A stretch of 5,709 nucleotides of DNA from an uncultured Muribaculaceae bacterium (GTDB taxonomy: Bacteria > Bacteroidota > Bacteroidia > Bacteroidales > Muribaculaceae): NCBI GenBank assembly GCA_910578095.1, contig CAJTOZ010000044.1:1-5709 (forward strand), written 5' to 3'. The translations under genes and the position numbers were made by a program. Below, piece after piece: positions 1 to 5,707 of the stretch. The stretch's first letter is position 1; each line of letters opens with the position of its first letter. The notes under the pieces are model-generated. The model was not told the DNA's origin, ran no database searches, and saw only the letters and a list, made by a program, of their open reading frames with translations.

Positions 1-4
1 CATC

Positions 5-137
5 CACCACAAACCGTTACCTAAAAATTGTCATGTACTGTAGCCTTTGGCACGTCCCTACATTGAGAATAAAACCTTGGGGACTTTGGCGGATAACCAT
101 TTTATCAATCCTTTTGTTTCTTTTGTCATTTTGTGCT
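5..137 (-). repeat. Diverged copy of a dispersed intergenic repeat (left-end copy)
   Basis: Read on the minus strand, this stretch shares five blocks in the same order with the right end of the window read on the plus strand. The blocks are AGCACAAAAnGACAAAAGAA (137 down to 118, 19 of 20 identical), ATTGAT (109-104), TTATCCGC (96-89), AATGTAG (64-58) and GTTTGTGGTG (14-5). Spacing between blocks differs between the copies, so they have diverged by small insertions and deletions. I see no open reading frame worth calling here. The shorter blocks could each match by chance; the 20-base and 10-base blocks and the conserved order carry the argument. No transposase is present. Confidence 0.45.
39..62. 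repeat. Degenerate GGGACG-type palindrome
   Basis: The outer arms TGTAG (39-43) and CTACA (58-62) are inverted repeats, and the right part reads GGCACGTCCCTACA. On the minus strand this gives CAATGTAGGGACGTGCC, which aligns with the arm of the perfect palindrome at 206-261 (CAATCGCAGGGACGCACC). The left arm appears to have lost most of its length, leaving only a weak GCC-TTT-GGC core. I read it as a decayed member of the same palindrome family. Confidence 0.4.
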
Positions 138-205
138 TCTGTGACAACCAAAATCTAAGGTGATTTATGGGCTCACGGCATTAATATGGACCCGCACCGA
201 AATAT

Positions 206-261
206 ACGCTCTTACAATCGCAGGGACGCACCGTGGTGCGTCCCTGCGATTGTAAGAGCGT
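206..261. repeat. Perfect 27-bp-arm palindrome (REP/MITE-like hairpin)
   Basis: Arms 206-232 and 235-261 are perfect reverse complements, separated only by GT at 233-234. The core is GGGACGCACC-GT-GGTGCGTCCC. The element begins 17 bases beyond the TAG stop of the lipoprotein gene on the minus strand, so its transcript would end in, or run through, a very stable hairpin. Neither strand has a T-run after the stem, so it is not a standard intrinsic terminator, though it could block 3' exonucleases or be read from both sides. The immediate flanks show no clear target-site duplication. Related degenerate sequences at 39-62 and 5659-5690 suggest a dispersed element. Confidence 0.85.
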
Positions 262-278
262 TTCTCTTGAGCCGGTTT

Positions 279-2426
279 CTACCGGTCGATGCGGCTATAG
301 CGGTGATGCTCGCCTTCGGTGCCGGTGGTCCAGCCGCTGTTTTCGCCCGGTTTGCCCACCCATCCGGTAAACATCGGATAGGCGTGCGTGATGTGCCGGC
401 GCTCAATGGGCCAGCGCCATTCGGCCGGAAGCAGCAGCATCTGCGGAGCCGACAACTCGTGCTCGCCGCCGGGCGCCGAAATGGCCTCTATCCACACACC
501 TTCGTTGACGTGGGTGGCGCCTTCGTTTTCGGTGAAGATCGTGAAATCACTGAAGCTCTCGGATGCGAGCCAGTTTTCGGGCACCTTGAAGGTGCGCGTC
601 TCCACTTTGGAGAAATCGATGTCCTGATATCCGAGACCCACTCCGGCCATGGCGCCGCGCGGCACTCCGAGCAGATCGTGAATCTCGCCCCACATGTGCT
701 CTATTCCGCGGCCTCCGAAATAGACGTAGCTGTTGAGCACACCTCCGCAGGCGAGGGGAGTTACGTTCAGCTCGTCGGTGCCGTCGACGTGCGATAGCTT
801 GAGCACCACGTCGTTGAAATCGTAGTCGTCATTGTTACCAAGGTCCTCGCAGGCCAGGATCCACTCTTTGGGCTCGGGTTTGGGAAGATCGTCGGGCGTG
901 AGGTCCTGCTCGGGCGGCCATGTGTTGTGGATGCGGAACACCATGTCGTTCAAATCATTGTCGCCATCACCAAGTTCAAAGCCTATGTATGTGCTGCCGT
1001 TGAAGCGGAATTTGGCTGCGTAGATGCCGCGGTAGTTCGGGGCTATCTGATCTATGGGATAGCCGCTCATGGTGTAGTTTTTGTGGTGGAACAGGTAGTA
1101 GTTCATGGCCGATTTTCCGAAATAGAATTTCTCGTCTTCCTGCACGCTGCCATAGAAAAAGCCTATGCGCGTGCCGGCCGGGAACTCATACGACGATTCA
1201 CCCTCACCATCCTCGCCGAAATAGACAAGGCTTATGCGTGTACTCCGCATTATGCTCGGACGGAACTTTCCGATGTTGTTGGCCAGGGTCTTGCAGAGGT
1301 CGCTCGTGAGGTTCTGCCAATCGGTCCACTCATGTTCTCCATCGTGGTTCTGCGAAGGATTGTAGAGATTGGGGTGCATTGACCATTTTTCGCAGTATTT
1401 GAATTGTAACATTCCGTTGTCGCCGGACATGCCGTGCTCAGGGTCCACGCTGTTGCGGCGGAACATCACGTATTTGGGCACTTCCTCAAAGAATCTCTTG
1501 GGATCGGCATACAGAGCGGCTTCGTCCTCGGGCTTATAATAGTAGTAGCCCCAGTACATCTCGCTCTGCGGCGTGCGCCACATGAGGTCGAGATCCACAC
1601 GGCCGGTCTCGCGCACGCTGAATGTTACGTCAGGGTCGAGAATCTTGTTTTTGAAAAAGTAATATGTGACGTTGTCGTCGTGGTCGTTGAAATTGTAGTC
1701 CGACGGATTGTTGAACAGTCCGGCTTTCTGCTCCCCTTCATCGTTGATGTAGCTGAATATGACGGGGATGATGTCGAGGTTGGTAAACTCGGGTGTGCGG
1801 CGGCTGTAGTCGAAATTGTTCAGTGCGTACAGACGCGGAACACTCACCTCCACCTTTTGAAATGGCGGGATATTGTGCTCTGCCTGTATGTCCTCCCAAG
1901 TTTTGCTGTGTTCGGTCACATAAGGTTTCATGGCCTCAAGGTTTTCATCGGCCAGACGCTTTACCTTGTATTCGAGCGGCGCGGCGGTGACGGGGCAGGT
2001 GCCGGCGCGCGAGCCGGTCTCGCCTATGCTGATGATGCCGTTTTCGATGTGGGCGAGGCCACTCCAGGCGGCAGTGCCGTCGGACAGCGTTATCTTGGCG
2101 TATACATGCTCAGTGCCTTGAGGTATGTCGAAGCGGGCCGAGGAACGTCCGCCCGACACGGTGGATTGTGCGAGAATGGCGCATCCCGGAGCGCCGGGTG
2201 CATCGGTATAGAATGTAGCGGTGCCGTTCGTGTGTCCTCCGAGGCTGATTTTAGCTTCCACGGGCGAGGCCATGCTCCATGTGTGCGATTTTGCAGGTAC
2301 GCCGAATTCTTTCACGAAACTGCGCACGTACAACTCCTCGGCGGGTATTTGCGGTGCATCGCTGCATGCTGCCGTAAGGATGGAGAGAATGATTGCCGGA
2401 ATATACGGCAAATTTGTACGTTTCAT
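279..2426 (-). CDS. LruC/DUF4114-like domain lipoprotein, cell envelope
   Basis: The protein has 715 residues, a start at 2426 and a TAG stop at 279-281. Its N-terminus has K2-R3, a hydrophobic stretch (about residues 7-20) and the lipobox-like LTAAC with Cys21, so I infer a lipoprotein cut before Cys21. The residues after the cysteine (SDAPQ) only partly resemble a Bacteroidetes surface-export signal, so the surface location is uncertain. Residues about 45-135 look like a beta-rich sandwich domain. Three Asp/Asn-rich motifs follow: DYNFNDHDDN (243-252), ELGDGDNDLNDMVF (484-497) and EDLGNNDDYDFNDVV (527-541). The last two resemble the acidic motif of DUF4114 and LruC-type proteins (family knowledge), and may bind calcium (inference). 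The region around HMWGEIHDLLGVPRG (577-591) and the C-terminal part also look LruC-like. No catalytic site is recognised. The gene stands alone, with no Shine-Dalgarno sequence, a candidate promoter near 2491-2498 and a palindrome just downstream. The molecular role is unknown. Confidence 0.9.
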   Translation of the reverse strand: MKRTNLPYIPAIILSILTAACSDAPQIPAEELYVRSFVKEFGVPAKSHTWSMASPVEAKISLGGHTNGTATFYTDAPGAPGCAILAQSTVSGGRSSARFDIPQGTEHVYAKITLSDGTAAWSGLAHIENGIISIGETGSRAGTCPVTAAPLEYKVKRLADENLEAMKPYVTEHSKTWEDIQAEHNIPPFQKVEVSVPRLYALNNFDYSRRTPEFTNLDIIPVIFSYINDEGEQKAGLFNNPSDYNFNDHDDNVTYYFFKNKILDPDVTFSVRETGRVDLDLMWRTPQSEMYWGYYYYKPEDEAALYADPKRFFEEVPKYVMFRRNSVDPEHGMSGDNGMLQFKYCEKWSMHPNLYNPSQNHDGEHEWTDWQNLTSDLCKTLANNIGKFRPSIMRSTRISLVYFGEDGEGESSYEFPAGTRIGFFYGSVQEDEKFYFGKSAMNYYLFHHKNYTMSGYPIDQIAPNYRGIYAAKFRFNGSTYIGFELGDGDNDLNDMVFRIHNTWPPEQDLTPDDLPKPEPKEWILACEDLGNNDDYDFNDVVLKLSHVDGTDELNVTPLACGGVLNSYVYFGGRGIEHMWGEIHDLLGVPRGAMAGVGLGYQDIDFSKVETRTFKVPENWLASESFSDFTIFTENEGATHVNEGVWIEAISAPGGEHELSAPQMLLLPAEWRWPIERRHITHAYPMFTGWVGKPGENSGWTTGTEGEHHRYSRIDR

Positions 2427-2490
2427 TGCAGGAAATGTGTGTTTAAAAGGTCGTTTTTTAAGAATGGAATATTTGCTTTTAATTGCTCGG

Positions 2491-2498
2491 CAAATTTA
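2491..2498 (-). promoter_or_regulatory. Candidate Bacteroidetes -7 box for the lipoprotein gene
   Basis: On the minus strand this reads TAAATTTG, matching the Bacteroidetes -7 consensus TAnnTTTG exactly. It would give a leader of roughly 60 bases before the start at 2426. No clean TTTG lies 19-21 bases upstream; that position falls in the sequence bordering the run of Gs at 2522-2530. The motif is short, so it is only a candidate. Confidence 0.4.
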
Positions 2499-2521
2499 GC
2501 GAATTATACATACTAAAATTA

Positions 2522-2530
2522 CCCCCCCCC
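2522..2530 (-). repeat. Run of nine G (minus strand) in the promoter region
   Basis: Nine consecutive C on the plus strand (G on the minus strand) lie in otherwise AT-rich DNA. The run is about 95 bases upstream of the lipoprotein start and begins 24 bases upstream of the candidate -7 box, so it borders or overlaps where the -33 element would be. Runs of this length are prone to slipped-strand length change. See the finding on possible phase variation. Confidence 0.9.
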
Positions 2531-2732
2531 ATTTATTAGCAATATTTAACCAAAATATTGCACATTTAATAAAATATAACAATTGTACGACCACAGAGCA
2601 ACTGCGCAGCGAATCCAACGTGCGATGCTCCGACAATGCTATTTCGCGTGCCATACCCTGGCACGCATTGCGAACCGAACCTCGTTTTTTTCTGATAGTC
2701 AATTTTGCCCTCAAGGGCAGGGCGCATTACCG

Positions 2733-4319
2733 CTATCCTGCCACGGTAAATGCCGCACGCAGAGCGGCACGGGCTTGCGCCGCATAGGGCGAATCGCTGC
2801 GCAGGAGCGACAGCACAGCGTCGGGCATGGCATGGCGGTCGCTCCGCCGTAGCCCGCAATGTTCAGCCACACGGCACTGCTGCAACATACTTTTGTGGTT
2901 GAACACCCGCAGGATGCCGGCATAGTCGCCGTTGCGCTCCATGGCGCGAAACTCGGAGCGAAGCGAATTGTACACCTCCCGCGGCGATGCGATGGAGCGC
3001 AGACTGTCGATATGGCGCTCGAAACTCTCGATGCTGTCGCAACGGCAATCCACACGATGCTCCACCACGCTTTTCACACGATGGCGCGTATGCTCGAGAG
3101 CCTGCGCCCCGATCTGCGAAGCCCATAGCCGCAACAGATCGCGCCGCACGGCGGCAAAAGCACGATCGGGATCGACGGCGCCCTGACGCGCGGCCACGGC
3201 GCGCACCACATCCTCAAGCATAAACAGATTCTCCACCTCGGCCACCTCCGGCACCATGATGCCGCGGGAGCGCAGATAAGCCACCTCGCGCGCATCGCGG
3301 CGGTCGCGGTCCACTATCCCCGATGCCGCCATATGGTGGAAATCCGAGAGGTCGTTGAAGCTCCGCACTGATTCGATCACCTTGTTGCAGCTTCCGAGCG
3401 AGCGCACCGTATAGTCCGGAAACACCAGCGGATAAAGCTTGGAATCGATGCTGTGCAGTCCGTCGCCTTCCACAAACAGCACAGGCTTGCGCGCGCCTAT
3501 CAGCGCGGCGTATATCTCAGGGCCGAAACCCGCATCGGGCGGCAGCACGTCGTACGACCAGGCAATGGCGGCCGGATCGTAGCCGCGCACCCACACCACA
3601 TGCGCATCGCCGCGCGAGGACGCGAAGTCAAGGTCGTGAGTGGTGTAGACCACCGTACAGTCGGGCCGCAACTGCTCCAGGCGGTTCCATAGCGCGGCCA
3701 TCGAGGCAGGATGCATGAACATTTCCGGCGAATCCACCATCACCACAGCCCCACGCGGCGCAAACAGCAGGGCACCTATATAGTAGAGCACGGCACGTTC
3801 GCCGTCGCTCAGGCGCGATGTGGCGTAGGCCCCGGGGCTGTCGCGACGCTCAGCCAGCAGGCGCGCGCCCTCCACGAGGATGCGGTTGTCGGGAAAAAGT
3901 TCCTGCCACACAGCTATGGTGCGGTCGAGCTTCGTAGGGCGCGGAGCGGCTTCGACGGCATCGTGCTCAAACTTACGCCGCAGCAGGGCCGTCATCTCTT
4001 CCCCCAGCAGCAGCGCTATGGTGCGTTCAAAGCCTCCGGAGATATCGCCGCGAAGCATTCCGGGCGATGTAGCGAGGCTGCGCTCGTAGATGGCGTCCAC
4101 ACCATCGCGCACACCCACGCCTCCATAAAGGGCATGAAGCGCCGACAGGCAATATGCCCTGTCGCCGAGATCGGCAGCCATGCGGGCCGTAAAACGCGTT
4201 TTGCCGGCACCATTGGCACCCACAACCACCAGCCGGCGAGCCTCGGCAGGGAATGTGGGCGTGTCGCCGCCAGCACGCGGCGGCATAGCTATAGCTGAAG
4301 CAGCAGTATTCTTTTTCAT
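2733..4319 (-). CDS. ABC/OLD-type ATPase fused to a DUF4435 (Toprim-like) domain
   Basis: The protein has 528 residues and no signal peptide, so it is probably cytoplasmic. The N-terminal ATPase shows Walker A GANGAGKT (34-41), an ABC-signature-like LSDGE (170-174), a Walker B region VVMVDSPEMFMHP (192-204) and a switch histidine in YTTHD (H228). A DUF4435-type domain follows, with LFVEGDG (281-287), GIVDRDRRD (334-342) and EVENLF (361-366). The Glu284 plus Asp337-x-Asp339 pattern resembles the metal site of Toprim nucleases. Residues about 375-528 are mostly helical and include ILRVFNHKSML (469-479). OLD-family proteins pair the same two activities as ATP-dependent nucleases, some of them anti-phage; a similar role here is inference. 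Walker B has Ser197 where the catalytic Glu usually sits. The ATG at 4319 places a short tail before the Walker A strand, and there is no Shine-Dalgarno sequence. The gene is divergent from the DUF4919 gene and has no obvious partner in the window. Confidence 0.88.
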   Translation of the reverse strand: MKKNTAASAIAMPPRAGGDTPTFPAEARRLVVVGANGAGKTRFTARMAADLGDRAYCLSALHALYGGVGVRDGVDAIYERSLATSPGMLRGDISGGFERTIALLLGEEMTALLRRKFEHDAVEAAPRPTKLDRTIAVWQELFPDNRILVEGARLLAERRDSPGAYATSRLSDGERAVLYYIGALLFAPRGAVVMVDSPEMFMHPASMAALWNRLEQLRPDCTVVYTTHDLDFASSRGDAHVVWVRGYDPAAIAWSYDVLPPDAGFGPEIYAALIGARKPVLFVEGDGLHSIDSKLYPLVFPDYTVRSLGSCNKVIESVRSFNDLSDFHHMAASGIVDRDRRDAREVAYLRSRGIMVPEVAEVENLFMLEDVVRAVAARQGAVDPDRAFAAVRRDLLRLWASQIGAQALEHTRHRVKSVVEHRVDCRCDSIESFERHIDSLRSIASPREVYNSLRSEFRAMERNGDYAGILRVFNHKSMLQQCRVAEHCGLRRSDRHAMPDAVLSLLRSDSPYAAQARAALRAAFTVAG

Positions 4320-4436
4320 GAACGCAAGTTACCAAAAAATCCTCATGTTGCCAAGCAAGACACCGGCAGCTTGTTTAAATATTGCAAAAACGCGTGAAAA
4401 AATCTTTGAGACTGTAAGATTTGGCGCCAAATTACG

Positions 4437-4444
4437 TAAATTTG
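4437..4444 (+). promoter_or_regulatory. Candidate -7 box for the DUF4919 gene
   Basis: TAAATTTG matches the Bacteroidetes -7 consensus TAnnTTTG. It ends 25 bases before the ATG at 4470, giving a short leader of about 20 bases. TTTG motifs at 4405-4408 and 4420-4423 are at poor spacings (28 and 13 bases instead of 19-21), so the -33 element is weak or absent. The same 150-base divergent region must also hold the promoter of the ATPase gene on the minus strand, for which I found no consensus match. Confidence 0.45.
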
Positions 4445-4469
4445 TAAAGACAAGCAATCTTCTCCAGCT

Positions 4470-5207
4470 ATGCATATACTCCGCCACATCATATGCGCGG
4501 CCGCCATACTCGCAGCCGCTATCAGCGCCTCCGCAGTCACGGCAGGCTCCTCTGCACGTGCCGCACTCGGAAAGCCCGACCTCGACGCCATACGCACCGC
4601 CACCACCGACGAGCATTCGCGCTACTACTACCCCACCCTGCTGCAGGCATTCATGCGCAACGACACCACCATGACGGGCGTGGAATACCAGTATCTCTAC
4701 TACGGCACGCTCTTCCAGGAGGATTTCGACCCCTACCGCAAGCCCGCACATCCCGAACAGCTCGAAGCGCTCGCGCCACTTTTCACCAAAGATGGCGACC
4801 TTACTCCCGCCGAGCGGCAGCGCATACTCGACTACAGCATGCAGGCCGTGGAGGACGACCCTGTGAACCTGCGGCAACTGAACAACCGTATATTTGCCTA
4901 CGAGCAGAAAGGAAGCACCAATCTGGCCCGCATCTGGCAGAACAAGCTCAACCATCTGCTGCTGGTAATAGCGGCGAGCGGCACGGGCGTGGACCGCGAC
5001 AACGCATGGATAGTGGTGTCGCCGCAGCACGAATACGATTTTCTGAATCTAAAGGGTATCAAAGCCACGCAGCATCGCTTCGAGCCACCGTTCTACGACT
5101 ATATAGAGGTGGAACACGCCGACAAGCAGCCCGCCGGCTACTACTTCAACATCGAGGAACTGCTCAAGCAATATTTCCTCAAGCACCCGTCGGAACTGCA
5201 GCAGTAG
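4470..5207 (+). CDS. Secreted DUF4919 family protein
   Basis: The protein has 245 residues. A short basic start (MHILRHI) leads into an alanine-rich hydrophobic stretch (about residues 8-22) ending in SASA. A signal peptidase I cut near residue 22 is likely, and there is no cysteine lipobox at the cut, so the mature protein is probably periplasmic or secreted. I recognise the DUF4919 pattern from family knowledge. The matching parts are YYYPTLLQAFMRNDTTMTGVEY (52-73), LYYGTLFQEDFDPY (76-89), a helical stretch with DPVNLRQLNNRIFAYEQKG (130-148), SPQHEYDFLNLKGI (184-197), and a C-terminal YDYIEVE...YYFNIEELL (209-232). The alternating helices around 112-165 could be TPR-like. No enzyme motif is visible and the function is unknown. 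No Shine-Dalgarno sequence precedes the ATG, as in many Bacteroidetes genes. The gene appears monocistronic, with a weak terminator candidate before the tRNA promoter. Confidence 0.88.
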   Translation: MHILRHIICAAAILAAAISASAVTAGSSARAALGKPDLDAIRTATTDEHSRYYYPTLLQAFMRNDTTMTGVEYQYLYYGTLFQEDFDPYRKPAHPEQLEALAPLFTKDGDLTPAERQRILDYSMQAVEDDPVNLRQLNNRIFAYEQKGSTNLARIWQNKLNHLLLVIAASGTGVDRDNAWIVVSPQHEYDFLNLKGIKATQHRFEPPFYDYIEVEHADKQPAGYYFNIEELLKQYFLKHPSELQQ

Positions 5208-5229
5208 CGCGACATCGCCCGTTTTTTTG

Positions 5230-5259
5230 GCGTTTCAGATACAGAAAATGCATTTTTTT
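5230..5259 (+). terminator. Possible weak terminator of the DUF4919 gene
   Basis: GCGTTTC (5230-5236) can pair with GAAAATGC (5244-5251) across a 7-base loop, with one bulged A and one G-U pair. Seven Ts follow at 5253-5259. The stem is weak, but the position 22 bases after the stop codon and before the tRNA promoter fits. Confidence 0.4.
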
Positions 5260-5268
5260 GGCAAAACA

Positions 5269-5300
5269 TTTGCAAGATTCAAATGTTTATACTAATTTTG
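5269..5300 (+). promoter_or_regulatory. Bacteroidetes-type promoter of the tRNA-Asn pair
   Basis: TTTG at 5269-5272 is the -33 element and TAATTTTG at 5293-5300 the -7 element (TAnnTTTG), separated by 20 bases, which is within the 19-21 known for Bacteroidetes. Transcription would begin near 5307, about 25 bases before the first tRNA. It is the best-matched promoter in the window and a good clue to the phylum. Confidence 0.8.
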
Positions 5301-5331
5301 CACTGCTAATCCCGGAGGGGACAGCACAAAC

Positions 5332-5405
5332 GCTTCAATAGCTCAGTCGGTTAGAGCATCTGACTGTTAATCAGAGGGTCGATGGTTCGAGTCCACCTTG
5401 AAGCG
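5332..5405 (+). tRNA. tRNA-Asn (GTT), first copy
   Basis: The sequence folds as a 74-base cloverleaf. The acceptor stem GCTTCAA/TTGAAGC is perfect, the D stem is GCTC/GAGC, the anticodon stem is TCTGA/TCAGA, and the loop CTGTTAA places anticodon GTT at 5366-5368. The T loop is TTCGAGT. The discriminator base is G, as usual for tRNA-Asn, and no CCA is encoded. The T stem GATGG/CCACC has an A-C mismatch at the second pair (A50-C64). The spacer to the second copy is 22 bases, so both are probably cut from one transcript. Confidence 0.97.
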
Positions 5406-5427
5406 CTACAAAATCATTATCACACAA

Positions 5428-5501
5428 GCTTCAATAGCTCAGTCGGTTAGAGCATCTGACTGTTAATCAGAGGGTCGATGGTTCGAGTCCACCTTGAAGC
5501 G
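5428..5501 (+). tRNA. tRNA-Asn (GTT), second copy
   Basis: This copy is identical to the first over all 74 bases, with a repeat period of 96 bases. Identity extends one base past the discriminator and then stops. The anticodon GTT is at 5462-5464. It carries the same A-C mismatch in the T stem and no encoded CCA. It has no promoter of its own in the 22-base spacer, and the intrinsic terminator starts two bases after its end, which marks the end of the transcription unit. Confidence 0.97.
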
Positions 5502-5503
5502 CG

Positions 5504-5538
5504 AAGAGGATGTGCCGTGAGGCGCATCCTCTTTTTTT
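5504..5538 (+). terminator. Strong intrinsic terminator of the tRNA unit
   Basis: Arms 5504-5516 and 5521-5533 form a 13-bp stem with one G-U pair (T5513-G5524). They close on a GTGA loop, which is a GNRA-type tetraloop, and T continues to 5538. This is a classic rho-independent terminator directly after the second tRNA. Confidence 0.9.
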
Positions 5539-5595
5539 GTACAAGCCTGAATTACGGCGCATAGTTATATGTTATATGCAGGCTCGTGTAGCAGG

Positions 5596-5707
5596 AGCAC
5601 AAAAGGACAAAAGAACAGAATAGACATAATTTATATTGATTATCCGCAAAAACGCCCAATTACATCAGAGGGGCGTCGCACGCAATGTAGATAGTATGTT
5701 TGTGGTG
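5596..5707 (+). repeat. Diverged copy of a dispersed intergenic repeat (right-end copy)
   Basis: This is the partner of the left-end repeat, in opposite orientation. The blocks in order are AGCACAAAAGGACAAAAGAA (5596-5615), ATTGAT (5635-5640), TTATCCGC (5640-5647), AATGTAG (5684-5690) and GTTTGTGGTG (5698-5707). The window stops two bases later. The stretch from the terminator to the window end has no gene. Confidence 0.45.
5659..5690. repeat. Degenerate GGGGCG-type palindrome
   Basis: TACAT (5661-5665) pairs with ATGTA (5685-5689), and the inner GCGT (5673-5676) pairs with ACGC (5680-5683) around a CGC loop. The left part, TTACATCAGAGGGGCG, aligns with TTACAATCGCAGGGACG in the perfect palindrome at 206-261, with a one-base gap and a few changes. 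It is probably a decayed or divergent family member. Confidence 0.4.

Larger units (their letters stand above)
2427..2732. other. 306-base intergenic region with hairpins, no gene
   Basis: This gap between two minus-strand genes has two parts. The part near the lipoprotein gene (2427-2580) is AT-rich and holds the candidate promoter and the nine-base G/C run. The part downstream of the ATPase gene is more GC-rich. There, GCGTGCCA (2646-2653) and TGGCACGC (2659-2666) form an 8-bp stem with a TACCC loop, and TGCCC/GGGCA (2706-2710 and 2715-2719) form a 5-bp stem. Neither is followed by a T-run on the minus strand, so neither is a convincing terminator for the ATPase gene. Seven Ts at 2685-2691 lie on the wrong strand. 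Short reading frames here show no recognisable protein. Confidence 0.6.

Noticed and set aside
206..261. Palindrome as a standard rho-independent terminator
   Set aside because: No T-run follows the stem on either strand, and the 27-bp arms are far longer than usual terminator stems. It is kept as a repeat instead.
186..797. 203-residue open frame on the plus strand
   Set aside because: It begins within the flank of the palindrome, reads through it, and then runs antisense to the 3' end of the lipoprotein gene. The composition is that of a shadow frame and no domain is visible.
1434..2516. 360-residue open frame on the plus strand
   Set aside because: It lies antisense to the lipoprotein gene, has no recognisable domain, and is explained by the GC-rich codon use of the opposite strand. 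The minus-strand frame has a signal peptide and family motifs.
2706..2719. TGCCC/GGGCA hairpin as terminator of the ATPase gene
   Set aside because: The stem is only 5 bp, and on the minus strand it is followed by A-rich rather than T-rich sequence.
4329..5030. 233-residue open frame on the minus strand
   Set aside because: It is antisense to the DUF4919 gene and the divergent promoter region. The Val/Gly/Cys-rich translation resembles a shadow frame.
5209..5228. GCGA/TCGC hairpin before seven Ts as terminator of the DUF4919 gene
   Set aside because: The 4-bp stem would need a 2-base loop, which is sterically poor. The structure at 5230-5259 is slightly better.
4493..5341. 282-residue Arg/His-rich open frame on the plus strand
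   Set aside because: It overlaps the DUF4919 gene in another frame, is extremely rich in Arg and His, and runs into the tRNA leader. It is a typical GC-driven artefact.
5332..5502. Tandem tRNA repeat as an attachment-site duplication from an integrated element
   Set aside because: Only 22 bases separate the two full tRNA copies and no integrase or cargo lies between them. A simple tandem gene duplication explains them.
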